64,000 nucleotides of DNA from Lachnospiraceae bacterium (GCA_017455525.1 JAFTAP010000083.1:1-64000), one strand, 5' to 3'; positions 51,507 to 61,010 are shown, numbered from the stretch's first letter. Numbers and translations are program-made. Notes: generated by a model not told the origin, from the letters alone.

Positions 51507-53468
51507 ATGATGTCAAATGATCAGAAGATAAAGCTATTCGCATCCGGAAGGCTTTGCCTCTTTGGGGAGCACAGCGACTGGGCGGGGCAGGCCAGGGCGA
51601 TGAACTCGGAGGTTGAGCCGGGGCGGGCCATAGTGACCGGGATAGAGCAAGGGATATATGCGGAGGCATACAGGAGCGAGAGGTTCTGTGTCATCGATAA
51701 GGTTAGCGGGATAGGAGAGAACTCGTTCTCTTGCGAGATGAGCAGGGAGAAGCTTAAGGAGGCGGCGAAAGCCGGAGGGTATTATTCATATGTCTGCGGG
51801 GTCGCCTCGTATATGTGCGAGTGGTACAGGGTAGGGGGCATCACGGTAGAGATATACGACCAGGACCTGCCCGTACAGAGCGGCCTTTCATCAAGCGCTG
51901 CGGTATGCGTGCTGGTCGCGAGGGCGTTCAACCAGCTCTATGACCTGCATCTCAATACAGAGGGGATAATGAATATAGCCTACTGGGGCGAGCAGAGGAC
52001 ACCGTCGAGGTGCGGCAGGCTTGACCAGGCCTGTGCATACGGAGTGGCTCCGGTGGCTATGATCTTCGACGGGCATGATGTCGAGGTCGAGCGTATACCT
52101 GTGAGGGAGCCTCTGTATTATGTCTTCGCGGACCTCATGGCAGGGAAGGACACGGTGAAGATACTTGCTGACCTTAACAGGGGCTATCCTTTCGCTTCAA
52201 ACGAGATGGAGGAGAGGGAGCATGAGGCGCTTGGGAAGGACAATCTCGATATCACTGCCAGGGCTATGGAATATATATCATCGGGGGAAGCGGAAAAGCT
52301 GGGTGCTCTCATGACGGAGGCTCAGACGCTCTTTGATGAGAAGGTTGCCCCTATGTGCCCGCAGGAGCTCACGTCCCCGGTGCTCCACGAGACGCTCAGG
52401 GATCCGAGGATAAAGGAGCTTACGTATGGCGGGAAGGGAGTCGGCTCGCAGGGTGACGGCACCGTGCAGTTCCTGGCTAAGGATGAGGCGGCGCAGCAGA
52501 GACTCTATGACTACCTGACGAATGAGAAGGGGATGACTTCATACAAGCTTACCTTGAAGCCTAACTCGGCGGTTAAGAAGGCCATAATCCCTGTTGCCGG
52601 TTTCGGCACCAGGCTTTACCCTGCCACGAGGGGGGTGAAGAAGGAGTTCTGCCCTGTCGTTGACAAGGACGGTTTACTGAAGCCGGTGATACTTATCTTA
52701 CTGGAGGAGCTGGCTGAGGCAGGGATAGAGGAGGTCTGCTTCATCATAAACCCGGAGGAGAGGAGGTTCTACGAGGACTTCTTCAGGAAGCCGCTGGCGC
52801 TTGAGCATTATGAGAGCCTGACTGAGGAGATGAAGCAGTACGAGGACAGGTTCAGGAAGATGGCGGAAAGCGTGAGGTTCGTGATGCAGACGGAGCAGAA
52901 GGGGTTCGGTCATGCGGTGTACCAGGCGAGGGAGTTCGCGGGGGACGGACCCGTCATGCTGCTGCTGGACGACACAATATACCGCAGCAGCACGGACACG
53001 CCATGCACGAAGCAGCTGATGCAGGCGTTCGACACCTATGGCAAGCCGATTGTGGCTGTGCATGAGGTGCCGCTGTCAGACGTATCCAACTACGGCATCT
53101 TCGCGGGCGCATGGGAGGATCAGGAGAGGACGGTGCTGAGCCTTGACAGGATAGCGGAGAAGCCCACCTCTCAGTATGCGGAGGACTACCTCGGAGTCGG
53201 GGGGTTAAGGGATAATGGAAGTAAGGCATATCTTGCAGCATTCGGAGCATATATATTAACAAAGGAAATATTCTCTGAGCTGGCCGCTATGTGCCGTGAG
53301 AATGAGGATAGCAGGTCTAAGGACGAGGTGGAGCTCACGGCAGCGCTTGAGCATGTGATGAAGTCGTCGGGGATGCTCGCCTTCATTCCTGACGGCGAGT
53401 CGTACGACATGGGGAACGTGAGGGCGTACCGGCGTACATTCGAGGATTTCGGCAAGGCTGATGCATGA
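51507..53468 (+). CDS. GHMP sugar kinase fused to nucleotidyltransferase
   Basis: A protein of 653 aa in two enzyme parts. Residues about 8-350: GHMP kinase with ASGRLCLFGEHSDW at the start, PVQSGLSSSAAVCVL (ATP loop) near 123 and TYGGKGVGSQGDGTVQF near 310. Residues about 360-650: an NTP-transferase like UTP-glucose-1-phosphate uridylyltransferase, with IPVAGFGTRLYPATRGVKKE, MLLLDDTIYRS and IAEKPTSQYAEDY. It would phosphorylate a sugar at C1 and then make the NDP-sugar in one chain, a layout like plant L-fucokinase/GDP-fucose pyrophosphorylase. The sugar and nucleotide cannot be read off. GC content is higher than in the islet at 6-12 kb. Start: ATG 51507 after GGAGAAGGAG. Confidence 0.8.
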   Translation: MMSNDQKIKLFASGRLCLFGEHSDWAGQARAMNSEVEPGRAIVTGIEQGIYAEAYRSERFCVIDKVSGIGENSFSCEMSREKLKEAAKAGGYYSYVCGVASYMCEWYRVGGITVEIYDQDLPVQSGLSSSAAVCVLVARAFNQLYDLHLNTEGIMNIAYWGEQRTPSRCGRLDQACAYGVAPVAMIFDGHDVEVERIPVREPLYYVFADLMAGKDTVKILADLNRGYPFASNEMEEREHEALGKDNLDITARAMEYISSGEAEKLGALMTEAQTLFDEKVAPMCPQELTSPVLHETLRDPRIKELTYGGKGVGSQGDGTVQFLAKDEAAQQRLYDYLTNEKGMTSYKLTLKPNSAVKKAIIPVAGFGTRLYPATRGVKKEFCPVVDKDGLLKPVILILLEELAEAGIEEVCFIINPEERRFYEDFFRKPLALEHYESLTEEMKQYEDRFRKMAESVRFVMQTEQKGFGHAVYQAREFAGDGPVMLLLDDTIYRSSTDTPCTKQLMQAFDTYGKPIVAVHEVPLSDVSNYGIFAGAWEDQERTVLSLDRIAEKPTSQYAEDYLGVGGLRDNGSKAYLAAFGAYILTKEIFSELAAMCRENEDSRSKDEVELTAALEHVMKSSGMLAFIPDGESYDMGNVRAYRRTFEDFGKADA

Positions 53469-53544
53469 GGCGAGGCTTATGGGCGACGTGCGGGGCGTTT
53501 TCATGCGAAGAAAAGAGCATGACTGATTTTCGGGCGAGGCTGGA

Positions 53545-54267
53545 ATGAACGCTGCCATCGTATTGTCCGGCGGGTTTGGGACAAGAATAAAAAGTGATAT
53601 ACCAAAGCAGTACGTCCGTGCCGGGGGGAGGATGATTGTGACTTCTGCGCTCGGATCCCTGATGAGATCGGACTGCGTTGATGCTGTTTATATAGTTGCG
53701 GAGCTTGAGTGGAGGGAGTCTATTCTTTCGGATGTCAGGGAGGCAGGGCTTGAGGCTGATAAGATACGTGGCTTTGCTGAACCTGGGAGGGTGAGGCAGG
53801 AATCGATACTCAATGGCATGCAGAGCATTGTCAATGGGTTAAGAGATTCTGGTATGGAGATAGGTGATGATGATACTGTGCTTATCCATGATGCGGCGAG
53901 ACCTATGCTTAGCACAAGGATGATAGAGGAGTGCTATGCAGCGCTTCCGGGACATGACGGGGTGATGCCTGTGCTCCCGATGAAGGACACGGTCTATATG
54001 AGCGATGACGGAAAATCCGTGACAGATCTTCTTGAAAGGAGCAGGGTCTTCGCCGGGCAGACCCCGGAGCTTTTTTATTTTAAGCCGTATTACGAGGCGG
54101 TGAAAAGGCTTATGCCGGATAAGATACTGATTATAAACGGTGCGTCAGAACCTGCTGTCATGGCGGGGATGGACATAGCGATGATACCCGGTGACGAGGG
54201 GAACTTCAAGATAACGACTGATGCGGACATGGATAGATTAAGGAAGCTTATGGAGGGAAGAGGATGA
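53545..54267 (+). CDS. IspD/TarI-family cytidylyltransferase
   Basis: A protein of 240 aa. AIVLSGGFGTRIKSDIPKQYV is the CTP-binding start (G-x-G-x-R and P-K-Q), LIHDAARPMLS the metal-binding segment, MKDTVYM and ERSRVFAGQTPE complete the IspD/TarI pattern. IspD makes CDP-methylerythritol; TarI makes CDP-ribitol. Because the next gene is a polyol-phosphate dehydrogenase overlapping by 4 bases, the TarI-like role (CDP-ribitol or a related CDP-alditol) is favoured. Confidence 0.75.
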   Translation: MNAAIVLSGGFGTRIKSDIPKQYVRAGGRMIVTSALGSLMRSDCVDAVYIVAELEWRESILSDVREAGLEADKIRGFAEPGRVRQESILNGMQSIVNGLRDSGMEIGDDDTVLIHDAARPMLSTRMIEECYAALPGHDGVMPVLPMKDTVYMSDDGKSVTDLLERSRVFAGQTPELFYFKPYYEAVKRLMPDKILIINGASEPAVMAGMDIAMIPGDEGNFKITTDADMDRLRKLMEGRG

Positions 54268-55346
54268 AGGCTTGGGTGCTGCACGGAGCGGATGACATAC
54301 GTTTTGAGGATATGGAGATGCCCCTGCTGGAAGCGAGCGAGGTTCGTGTGCAGGTAAAGGCTACGGGTATATGTGGGTCAGATATACCACGGATATATGA
54401 GACCGGGGCGCATAGGATGCCGATAGTGCCGGGACATGAGTTCTCAGGCGTGGTTACTGCCGTGGGAAAGGATGCGGACCCTTACTGGATGGGGAGGCGT
54501 GTAGGGATTTACCCTCTGATTCCGTGTGGGACTTGTAAGCCGTGCATGAGCGGACACCCTGAGATGTGCAGGGACTATGACTACATCGGGTCGAGGCGTG
54601 ACGGGGCGTTTGCGGAGTATGTGAGTGTGCCTGTGGGAAACTTGGTAGAGATTCCTGACAGCGTTTCGTTCGAGGAGACGGCGATGCTTGAGCCCATGGC
54701 GGTCGTAGTCCATGCGATGAAAAGGGGCATAGGGGCAGATGGGGAGACATCGGTTGTCCCGGCTGATGCGAGGATTGTCATATGCGGTCTTGGGACGATA
54801 GGGTTGCTGCTTACCATGTTCCTAGTCGACAAGGGCTTTAGAAACATATATGTCATCGGGAACAAGGACTCCCAGAGGGATAAGGCGATTGATTTAGGGA
54901 TATCTGAGGATGACTTCTGTGACAGTCGCTCTGAGGATGTATCAGGATGGATGAGGGAGATCGTGGGCGGGGCGGATGTCTACTTTGAGTGCGTGGGAAG
55001 GAATGAGTGCGTGTCTTACGGCATAGACGGCATGGCTCCGGGTGGTCGGGTCGTTCTTGTCGGAAACCCTTACTCTGACATGAGCCTCACGAAGGATACT
55101 TACTGGAAGATACTCAGGAATCAGCTTGACGTAACAGGCACATGGAACTCGACTTTCCTTCAGAGAGGCTATGAGAATCCTGTGACAGACGACTGGGGAT
55201 ATGTGCTTAATAGGCTGACGGAGAAGAAGATAAAACCGGATAGTCTGATTACGCACAGATTCGATCTTGCCGATCTTGATAAAGGTTTTTCCTTAATGCG
55301 CAATAAGTCAGAGCCGTATGTCAAGGTGATGATGATACAGCGTTAA
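54264..55346 (+). CDS. Zinc alcohol dehydrogenase, TarJ / galactitol-1-phosphate-dehydrogenase-like
   Basis: A medium-chain dehydrogenase of 360 aa. Catalytic zinc ligands Cys37 (GICGSD) and His58-Glu59 (PGHEFSG), structural zinc Cys88, Cys91, Cys94 and Cys102 in CGTCKPCMSGHPEMC, and an NAD(P) fold with VICGLGTIGLLL. The sequence resembles GatD and TarJ. TarJ reduces ribulose 5-phosphate to ribitol 5-phosphate with NADPH. Coupled with the cytidylyltransferase it would give a CDP-alditol; the epimerase at 5.3 kb could supply the keto-sugar phosphate, and the polyol-phosphotransferase-like protein at 3.9 kb could use the product. Confidence 0.7.
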   Translation: MKAWVLHGADDIRFEDMEMPLLEASEVRVQVKATGICGSDIPRIYETGAHRMPIVPGHEFSGVVTAVGKDADPYWMGRRVGIYPLIPCGTCKPCMSGHPEMCRDYDYIGSRRDGAFAEYVSVPVGNLVEIPDSVSFEETAMLEPMAVVVHAMKRGIGADGETSVVPADARIVICGLGTIGLLLTMFLVDKGFRNIYVIGNKDSQRDKAIDLGISEDDFCDSRSEDVSGWMREIVGGADVYFECVGRNECVSYGIDGMAPGGRVVLVGNPYSDMSLTKDTYWKILRNQLDVTGTWNSTFLQRGYENPVTDDWGYVLNRLTEKKIKPDSLITHRFDLADLDKGFSLMRNKSEPYVKVMMIQR

Positions 55347-55380
55347 GGCTTTTAGCAAAAATGAAAGTGATACAGAAGAA

Positions 55381-56775
55381 GTGACTGCTGATATAAATCC
55401 GAAAGTCTCTATAATTATAGCCACTCTTAATAGTGCCGATCATATAAGGGAGTGTCTTGACAGCGTCCTTGATCAGACGGTTGAAGGTATAGAAGTTCTT
55501 GTCGTGGATATGGGCTCGAATGATGGCACTCAGGGGATAGTAAGGGAATACGCCGACAGGGATAAGAGAATTAGGATACTGTCGGATAACAGAGGAAGCG
55601 CAGGGCATGCGAAGGACATGGGCGTGGATAAGGCTGTGGCACCGTATGTGTTCTTCATCGAGCCATACGATACGATAAACCGTGACACGATCGAGCACAT
55701 GCTCCTAAACTTCGAGTCTGCCCCGGAGTGCGACGTGGTGATAGGGCTCGCTGACTTTGCAGTGAATGAAGAAGAGAGGATGAATGATCTGTCGTCATGG
55801 AATATCGACCACGCTGCATACACCAAAGAGGCACATGACGACATGATGTTCAGGCTGAACGTGTCCGAGTTCGAGGGGCTGTACAGCAGGGAGTTCCTGA
55901 AACGCGAGGGGATAATGCATTACAGTGAGCCGGGAGCCGGGAAGCAGGATATAGCATTCAAGTTCCTGACGCTTGCAGGCACGAGGCTGGGCGTTGTCGG
56001 ATTCGGTGTGTACCACCGCCGGAGAGAGGCGAGGCAGGAGTCGATAATAGACAGGAGAAGAGTGTTCGACACATGCGCTGAGTTGAGATACCTGGAGCAA
56101 ATGCTAAAAAGGGTTCCCGAGAAGTGGGAGAAGTTCAGATACGCATTCTGGCAGGATTATTTTCATGAGAACCTTAACACATACGAGAGGTTGTCCGGAG
56201 GTCTCAGACCTATGCTCTCCGCAAGGATGCATGACGACATTAAGGGGTCGATAAGGAGAGGAGACTTCAATAGTGAACACTTCGATGCCATGACAAGGAG
56301 CTCGCTGGAGCTTCTGCTTAAGTCGCCTAAGAGGTTTGACGAGGACTGGAAACGAAAGGACTGGGATAGGCAGATGGATACGGCGGAGAGGCAGATTGAA
56401 TCAGAGAAGTCAGTGGAAGCTGGCCGCATGGCAAGGACTGCCCGTATAGAGATGGAGACAGCCATTGATTTTCCCGAGAATGACAGGACAGAAGATAAGT
56501 ACATGGACAAGAGCTGGCTCAGGGGCGAGATGGGACGAGACCTTGCATCGCTCCGCCTGCTCGTTGGACTCACGACCGATGAGATGGGAGCAATACTCGG
56601 GATATCACCAAGCATGTATAAAAGTATTGAGGCAGGGAAACGTGAGGTGAGCTGGGATCAGTTCATGGCGCTGCTTTTCATGTTTCATTATAACGAGAGG
56701 ACCGAGGGCGTAGTGGAATCCCTGGGACTATATCCGGACAATTTGAAAGAGAGGCTTAATAAGAAGGGAGCGTGA
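55381..56775 (+). CDS. GT2 glycosyltransferase fused to a C-terminal HTH (XRE-like) domain
   Basis: A protein of 464 aa. Residues about 8-230 are a GT2 domain: VSIIIATLNSADHIREC, EVLVVDMGSNDGTQ, GSAGHAKDMGV and YVFFIEPYDT. The usual D-x-D is altered (E-P-Y-D). Residues about 380-440 (LASLRLLVGLTTDEMGAILG, then ISPSMYKSIEAGKREVSW) form an XRE-like helix-turn-helix with recognition-helix pattern. The joining of a transferase to a DNA-binding fold is rare. GTG 55381 is the only usable start, preceded by AGAAGAA. A smaller HTH gene follows within 4 bases. Confidence 0.65.
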   Translation: MTADINPKVSIIIATLNSADHIRECLDSVLDQTVEGIEVLVVDMGSNDGTQGIVREYADRDKRIRILSDNRGSAGHAKDMGVDKAVAPYVFFIEPYDTINRDTIEHMLLNFESAPECDVVIGLADFAVNEEERMNDLSSWNIDHAAYTKEAHDDMMFRLNVSEFEGLYSREFLKREGIMHYSEPGAGKQDIAFKFLTLAGTRLGVVGFGVYHRRREARQESIIDRRRVFDTCAELRYLEQMLKRVPEKWEKFRYAFWQDYFHENLNTYERLSGGLRPMLSARMHDDIKGSIRRGDFNSEHFDAMTRSSLELLLKSPKRFDEDWKRKDWDRQMDTAERQIESEKSVEAGRMARTARIEMETAIDFPENDRTEDKYMDKSWLRGEMGRDLASLRLLVGLTTDEMGAILGISPSMYKSIEAGKREVSWDQFMALLFMFHYNERTEGVVESLGLYPDNLKERLNKKGA

Positions 56776-56779
56776 GAAT

Positions 56780-57157
56780 ATGGCTGAGATGATAATTGAT
56801 GAGATGAACGGACTTGACAGGAACAGTCTTATGAAGAAACTGCTGGCAGAGCTTCCTGAGATAGGAGAAGAGGCGGGGCTTTCCAGTGGCGAGATAGGAT
56901 GGCGAGCAGGGATGCCAGGTGACAGGATGCATCAGCTTGCTGAGGGAAGACGCACTATGAGATGGAGCGAGTACATGAGCATACTCTTCGTGCTGTGGAG
57001 CGATGACAAAGGGCGTGTGGTGCTTGACAGGAAAGGACTGTTTCCGGTGGCACTGAGGAATGCCATGTCTGTTAATAGGAACGATCACGTAGACAGGAGT
57101 GATAATGTAGTAAAATATAAGACACATCATAATAATTCTTTTCAAAATAAAATCTGA
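56780..57157 (+). CDS. Small HTH-domain protein, paralogous to the preceding C-terminal domain
   Basis: A protein of 125 aa. EEAGLSSGEIGWRAGMPGDRM and RRTMRWSEYMSILFVLW match, in order and spacing, the HTH segment at the end of the preceding glycosyltransferase fusion (LTTDEMGAIL, KREVSWDQFMALLFML-like). The C-terminal tail is basic and His/Asn-rich. It begins 4 bases after the upstream stop, so the two are co-expressed. A role in transcription, perhaps autoregulation, is plausible but unproven. Confidence 0.55.
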   Translation: MAEMIIDEMNGLDRNSLMKKLLAELPEIGEEAGLSSGEIGWRAGMPGDRMHQLAEGRRTMRWSEYMSILFVLWSDDKGRVVLDRKGLFPVALRNAMSVNRNDHVDRSDNVVKYKTHHNNSFQNKI

Positions 57158-57257
57158 GTTTCGAAGAAATGTACTTTTCCAGAACAAAAATTTCATTCGT
57201 AGTATCTACACAGACCCATATATTTCTTGAGTACAAGTAGAAAGTAGCCGGCGTATA

Positions 57258-57266
57258 TGGTATAAT
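57258..57266 (+). promoter_or_regulatory. Extended -10 promoter of the HD-GYP gene
   Basis: TGG followed by TATAAT (57258-57266), an extended -10; no good -35 at 17 bases. It lies about 50 bases before ATG 57314. Confidence 0.5.
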
Positions 57267-57313
57267 TACCCATTCATAAGCTAATAATTATACTTATATG
57301 ATGGAAAATTAAT

Positions 57314-59497
57314 ATGAGAAATAAATCTGAACAAAAAGATATACCGAAGGAAAAGTATTACAAAATATACGCCTTTGTGGGACTATGTGCAGCAGGCATC
57401 ACTATAAATCTGCTGGGGGGAGCGATCGCATCAAGTCTTTCACTTCCTTTGTATTTAGATACTATCGGCACTATATTGACAGCAGTTCTTGGAGGTTACC
57501 TTCCATCAATCATTGCAGGACTTGTAACCAATATTATAAAGAGTATTTCAGACCCGCCTTCAATATACTATGGCTTTCTGAATGTCCTGATCGCTGTAGC
57601 AGCGGCAAACCTTGCGGAAAAGGGCTGGTTTCAGAAATGGTATAAGACGCTTATTTCCGGTTTTATTCTGGCTCTTATAGGTGGAGCACTGGGCTCTATT
57701 TTCACATGGTTCCTCTACGGCTTCGCATCAGAGGGCGTATCTGCTGAATTCGCAGCAAATATAAACGCATCATCAGGCATACCGAGATTCTGGTCACAGA
57801 TGCTTTCGGACTATATCATAGATCTCGCTGACAAGCTGATAACTGTCGTCATAGTTTTTATTGTCCGTCTGCTTCTGCCGCAGAAGCTAAAGGACAGGGC
57901 ACTCTTCGTAGGATGGCAGCAGAAGCCGCTTGACAGGGAGTCTGAGAAGAAGATAAGAGGCATGGAGAGCAGGGTGATGTCGCTTAGGACCAAGCTCCTG
58001 CTGCTTCTCATCGTGGCTCCGCTTCTCGTAGCTATAATGTCTACCTCGATAAGCTATGTGCTTTACAGGCAGACCTCTGTTAACGAGCATACTATTCTCG
58101 CCGAGGGCGTGACGAATCTTGCCGTAAGCGTGGTAGACCCGGATAAGGTGGACGAGTTCCTGGAAAAAGGCGAAGCCGCAGACGGCTATAATGAAACCAA
58201 GGAGCTCCTGTACAGCATAAGGGAGAGTTCTCCTGATATCCAGTATGTATATGTCTACAAGATCGACGAGGAAGGATGTCACGTAGTCTTCGACCTTGAT
58301 ACAGAAGACCTTCCGGGTGAGCCCGCCGGAGCTCTTGTCCCATTTGACGAGTCCTTCTCCGCATACCTGCCCGCTCTTATTGCAGGAGAAGAGATAGATC
58401 CTATAATAACAGACGATACCTATGGATGGCTGCTCACGGTATATAAGCCGGTGTATGACAGTGACGGCGTATGCAAATGCTATGCTGCGGCTGACGTATC
58501 TATGGATCAGCTTAAAGCAAACAGCTACACCTTCTTTGCTAAGCTAATATCCCTTTTCCTTGGCTTCTTCATTATGATAATGGCTCTGGGTATGTGGATG
58601 GCTGAATATAATATCGTGTTGCCGGTCAATTCTATGGCCTTCTCCGCCGACGCCTTTGCATATCACAGTGAAGATGCAAGAGAGAACAGTGTCGAGCGCA
58701 TACAGGAGCTTGACATACATACCGGAGACGAAATAGAGAACCTCTACCATGCCTTCTCCATGACCACGGAAGAGAGCATGCAGTACGTGGCGGACATACA
58801 GAAGCAGGCTGATACGATATCGAAGATGCAGAATGGTCTTATCATGGTGCTTGCGGACATGGTGGAAAACCGCGACCAGAATACCGGAGACCACGTAAGA
58901 AAGACTGCGGCTTATACGAAGATAATCATGGACGGTCTGAAGAAAAAAGGCTACTATGGGGATGAGCTCACTGATGAATTCATCTATGACGTCTATCATT
59001 CTGCTCCGTTGCATGATGTAGGCAAGATAAAGGTAAGAGATGCCATATTAAATAAACCCGGCAAGCTGACGGATGATGAATTCGCCGAGATGAAGTCGCA
59101 TACCACGGCGGGAAGCGAGGTCATACAACAGGCTATAGACATAGTTCCCGAATCAGGCTTCCTTAATGAAGCGAAGAATCTCGCTGAGTTCCATCATGAG
59201 AAATGGAATGGAAGCGGGTATCCTACAGGGCTTTCCGGCGAGGACATCCCTCTGTCCGCACGTATTATGGCGGTCGCCGATGTATTTGACGCATTGGTTT
59301 CAAAGCGAAGCTATAAGGAGCCCTTCACCTTTGAGAAGGCGATGCAGATAATAGAAGAAGGCTCAGGAAATCATTTTGACCCGAAGATAGTAGAGGTATT
59401 CCTTGATTCCTCCGATGAAGTAAGGCGTGTCGCAGAGGAATTTGAGATGAATAATATAGAGGTTGTATCAATAATGAAAAATCCGGTATCGGTATGA
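57314..59497 (+). CDS. Membrane HD-GYP phosphodiesterase with extracytoplasmic sensor
   Basis: A protein of 727 aa. Residues about 16-195 form five or six membrane spans resembling an ECF-type substrate-binding fold. A further span lies near 225-250, followed by an outside Cache-like sensor region (about 255-400), another span near 408-430 and a linker. The HD-GYP domain (about 505-700) has HDVGK at 567-571 and HHEKWNGSGYPTG from 627, so both metal and GYP signatures are intact. The family degrades cyclic di-GMP or related dinucleotides, linking external signals to second-messenger level. It lies between the glycan genes and asnA and is probably independent of both. Confidence 0.85.
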   Translation: MRNKSEQKDIPKEKYYKIYAFVGLCAAGITINLLGGAIASSLSLPLYLDTIGTILTAVLGGYLPSIIAGLVTNIIKSISDPPSIYYGFLNVLIAVAAANLAEKGWFQKWYKTLISGFILALIGGALGSIFTWFLYGFASEGVSAEFAANINASSGIPRFWSQMLSDYIIDLADKLITVVIVFIVRLLLPQKLKDRALFVGWQQKPLDRESEKKIRGMESRVMSLRTKLLLLLIVAPLLVAIMSTSISYVLYRQTSVNEHTILAEGVTNLAVSVVDPDKVDEFLEKGEAADGYNETKELLYSIRESSPDIQYVYVYKIDEEGCHVVFDLDTEDLPGEPAGALVPFDESFSAYLPALIAGEEIDPIITDDTYGWLLTVYKPVYDSDGVCKCYAAADVSMDQLKANSYTFFAKLISLFLGFFIMIMALGMWMAEYNIVLPVNSMAFSADAFAYHSEDARENSVERIQELDIHTGDEIENLYHAFSMTTEESMQYVADIQKQADTISKMQNGLIMVLADMVENRDQNTGDHVRKTAAYTKIIMDGLKKKGYYGDELTDEFIYDVYHSAPLHDVGKIKVRDAILNKPGKLTDDEFAEMKSHTTAGSEVIQQAIDIVPESGFLNEAKNLAEFHHEKWNGSGYPTGLSGEDIPLSARIMAVADVFDALVSKRSYKEPFTFEKAMQIIEEGSGNHFDPKIVEVFLDSSDEVRRVAEEFEMNNIEVVSIMKNPVSV

Positions 59498-59524
59498 TGA
59501 CGATATTTTTTGAAAGGTGGTATT

Positions 59525-60523
59525 ATGGAGATTCCAAAGGGTTATAAGTCTGCATTGGATATCAGGCAGACGCAGATTGCTATAAAAGAGGTGAAGGATT
59601 ATTTTGAGAGGTCGCTTGCGAAGCATCTGAACCTGACCCGTGTGTCGGCTCCGCTTTTTGTGACGCCGGAGTCGGGACTTAACGATAATTTGAATGGTGT
59701 GGAGAGGCCGGTCAGCTTTGATGTGAAGGAGACCGGGGCTACGGTTGAGATAGTGCAGTCTCTTGCGAAGTGGAAGAGGATGGCGCTTGGGAAATATGGG
59801 TTTGCTCCCGGAGAGGGGTTATATACCGACATGACCGCTATCCGGAGAGATGAGGAGACGGATAATCTGCACTCGATATATGTGGATCAGTGGGACTGGG
59901 AGAAGGCCATAGAGAAGAAGGACAGGACTTTTGAGACTTTACGGGAAAATGCGGATGCCGTGTATGAAGCAATGAAAGATACGGAGCGTTATATATCCGC
60001 AAAGTATGATTATATAAAGGATCAGCTTCCCAATAGGATGACTTATATCACTACTCAGGAGCTTGAAGATATGTATCCTGAGCTTGATCCCAAGGGCAGG
60101 GAGAGGGAAGCAGTGAAGCTTCACGGAGCGGTTTTTGTTTCGCAGATCGGGGATAAGCTGAGGTCTGGCGAGAAGCATGACGGCAGGGCTCCGGATTATG
60201 ACGACTGGACGCTCAACGGGGATATAATAGTTTATTATCCTGTGCTTGATATTTCATTCGAGGTATCTTCGATGGGTGTCAGGGTTGATGAGGATGCTCT
60301 GATGAGGCAGCTTAAGCTTGCCGGCTGCGAGGAGCGCAAGGAGCTTGCTTTCCAGAAGGCGCTGCTTAATAAGGAGCTCCCTTATAGTATAGGCGGCGGT
60401 ATCGGGCAGTCGAGGATATGCATGTATTTCCTTCGCAAGGCGCATATAGGGGAAGTGCAGTCGTCGGTATGGCCGGAAGCTATGATAGAAGAAGCGGAGA
60501 AGATGGGCTTGCAGTTGTTGTAG
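59525..60523 (+). CDS. asnA: Aspartate-ammonia ligase
   Basis: A protein of about 332 aa, the usual length. Motifs of AsnA are all present: [72 protein letters not shown] and the closing [27 protein letters not shown] region. It makes asparagine from aspartate, ammonia and ATP with a class II tRNA-synthetase-like fold. ATG 59525 is preferred over TTG 59510 because AAAGGTGG lies at 59513-59520 and the family begins near here. Confidence 0.95.
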   Translation: MEIPKGYKSALDIRQTQIAIKEVKDYFERSLAKHLNLTRVSAPLFVTPESGLNDNLNGVERPVSFDVKETGATVEIVQSLAKWKRMALGKYGFAPGEGLYTDMTAIRRDEETDNLHSIYVDQWDWEKAIEKKDRTFETLRENADAVYEAMKDTERYISAKYDYIKDQLPNRMTYITTQELEDMYPELDPKGREREAVKLHGAVFVSQIGDKLRSGEKHDGRAPDYDDWTLNGDIIVYYPVLDISFEVSSMGVRVDEDALMRQLKLAGCEERKELAFQKALLNKELPYSIGGGIGQSRICMYFLRKAHIGEVQSSVWPEAMIEEAEKMGLQLL

Positions 60524-60590
60524 GTTGTGGTTTTTGGCATGTGGGGTGTGATGTATTTTTCCAGGAACCCGACATCTTAGGAGGGGTGAA

Positions 60591-61010
60591 ATGTCAGGAC
60601 GTAAGAAGAAATCATCACTGGGCAAATGGGTAGCGATAGTTATTATTTTAATCGTGGTAATGCTGGTTCTGATGGCATATCTGATTTTGTCGGGGAAGGG
60701 CAACTCTAATCCAGTGACGCAGAGCATACAGAGAGAGGTCACGAAGCAGGCGGTGGATAAGGTGATATCCGAGCAGAGCGGGGGCGAGGTGAGCCTTGGC
60801 GAGATCGAGTCGCAGATGAGCGAGGAGGACTCGGAGCAGCTTGACGAGATAGTGAATAAATACTCTGATTCGGGGCTTGTGTCGGAAGCATTGAGTATTT
60901 ATTCTTCTAACGGCGGAGACTTGGGAGCTACGGCGGATGAGCTGAAGGACAAGGTGAGCCCCGAGGACATTGAGACCTTAAGAGATCTTTATTCCAAGTA
61001 TGCTGAATAA
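60591..61010 (+). CDS. Small single-span membrane protein of unknown function
   Basis: A protein of 139 aa. A lysine-rich start (SGRKKKSSLGK) precedes one strongly hydrophobic span (residues about 13-33), then a Gly/Ser linker and an acidic helical domain (LGEIESQMSEEDSEQLDEIV, SPEDIETLRDLYSKYAE). The domain would be outside the membrane if the positive-inside rule holds. An excellent ribosome site (AGGAGGGG) precedes ATG 60591. I do not recognise the family. Confidence 0.6.
   Translation: MSGRKKKSSLGKWVAIVIILIVVMLVLMAYLILSGKGNSNPVTQSIQREVTKQAVDKVISEQSGGEVSLGEIESQMSEEDSEQLDEIVNKYSDSGLVSEALSIYSSNGGDLGATADELKDKVSPEDIETLRDLYSKYAE

Noticed and set aside
57314..57900. Separate ECF-transporter S-component gene
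   Set aside because: The membrane part is continuous with the sensor and HD-GYP domains in one uninterrupted frame.
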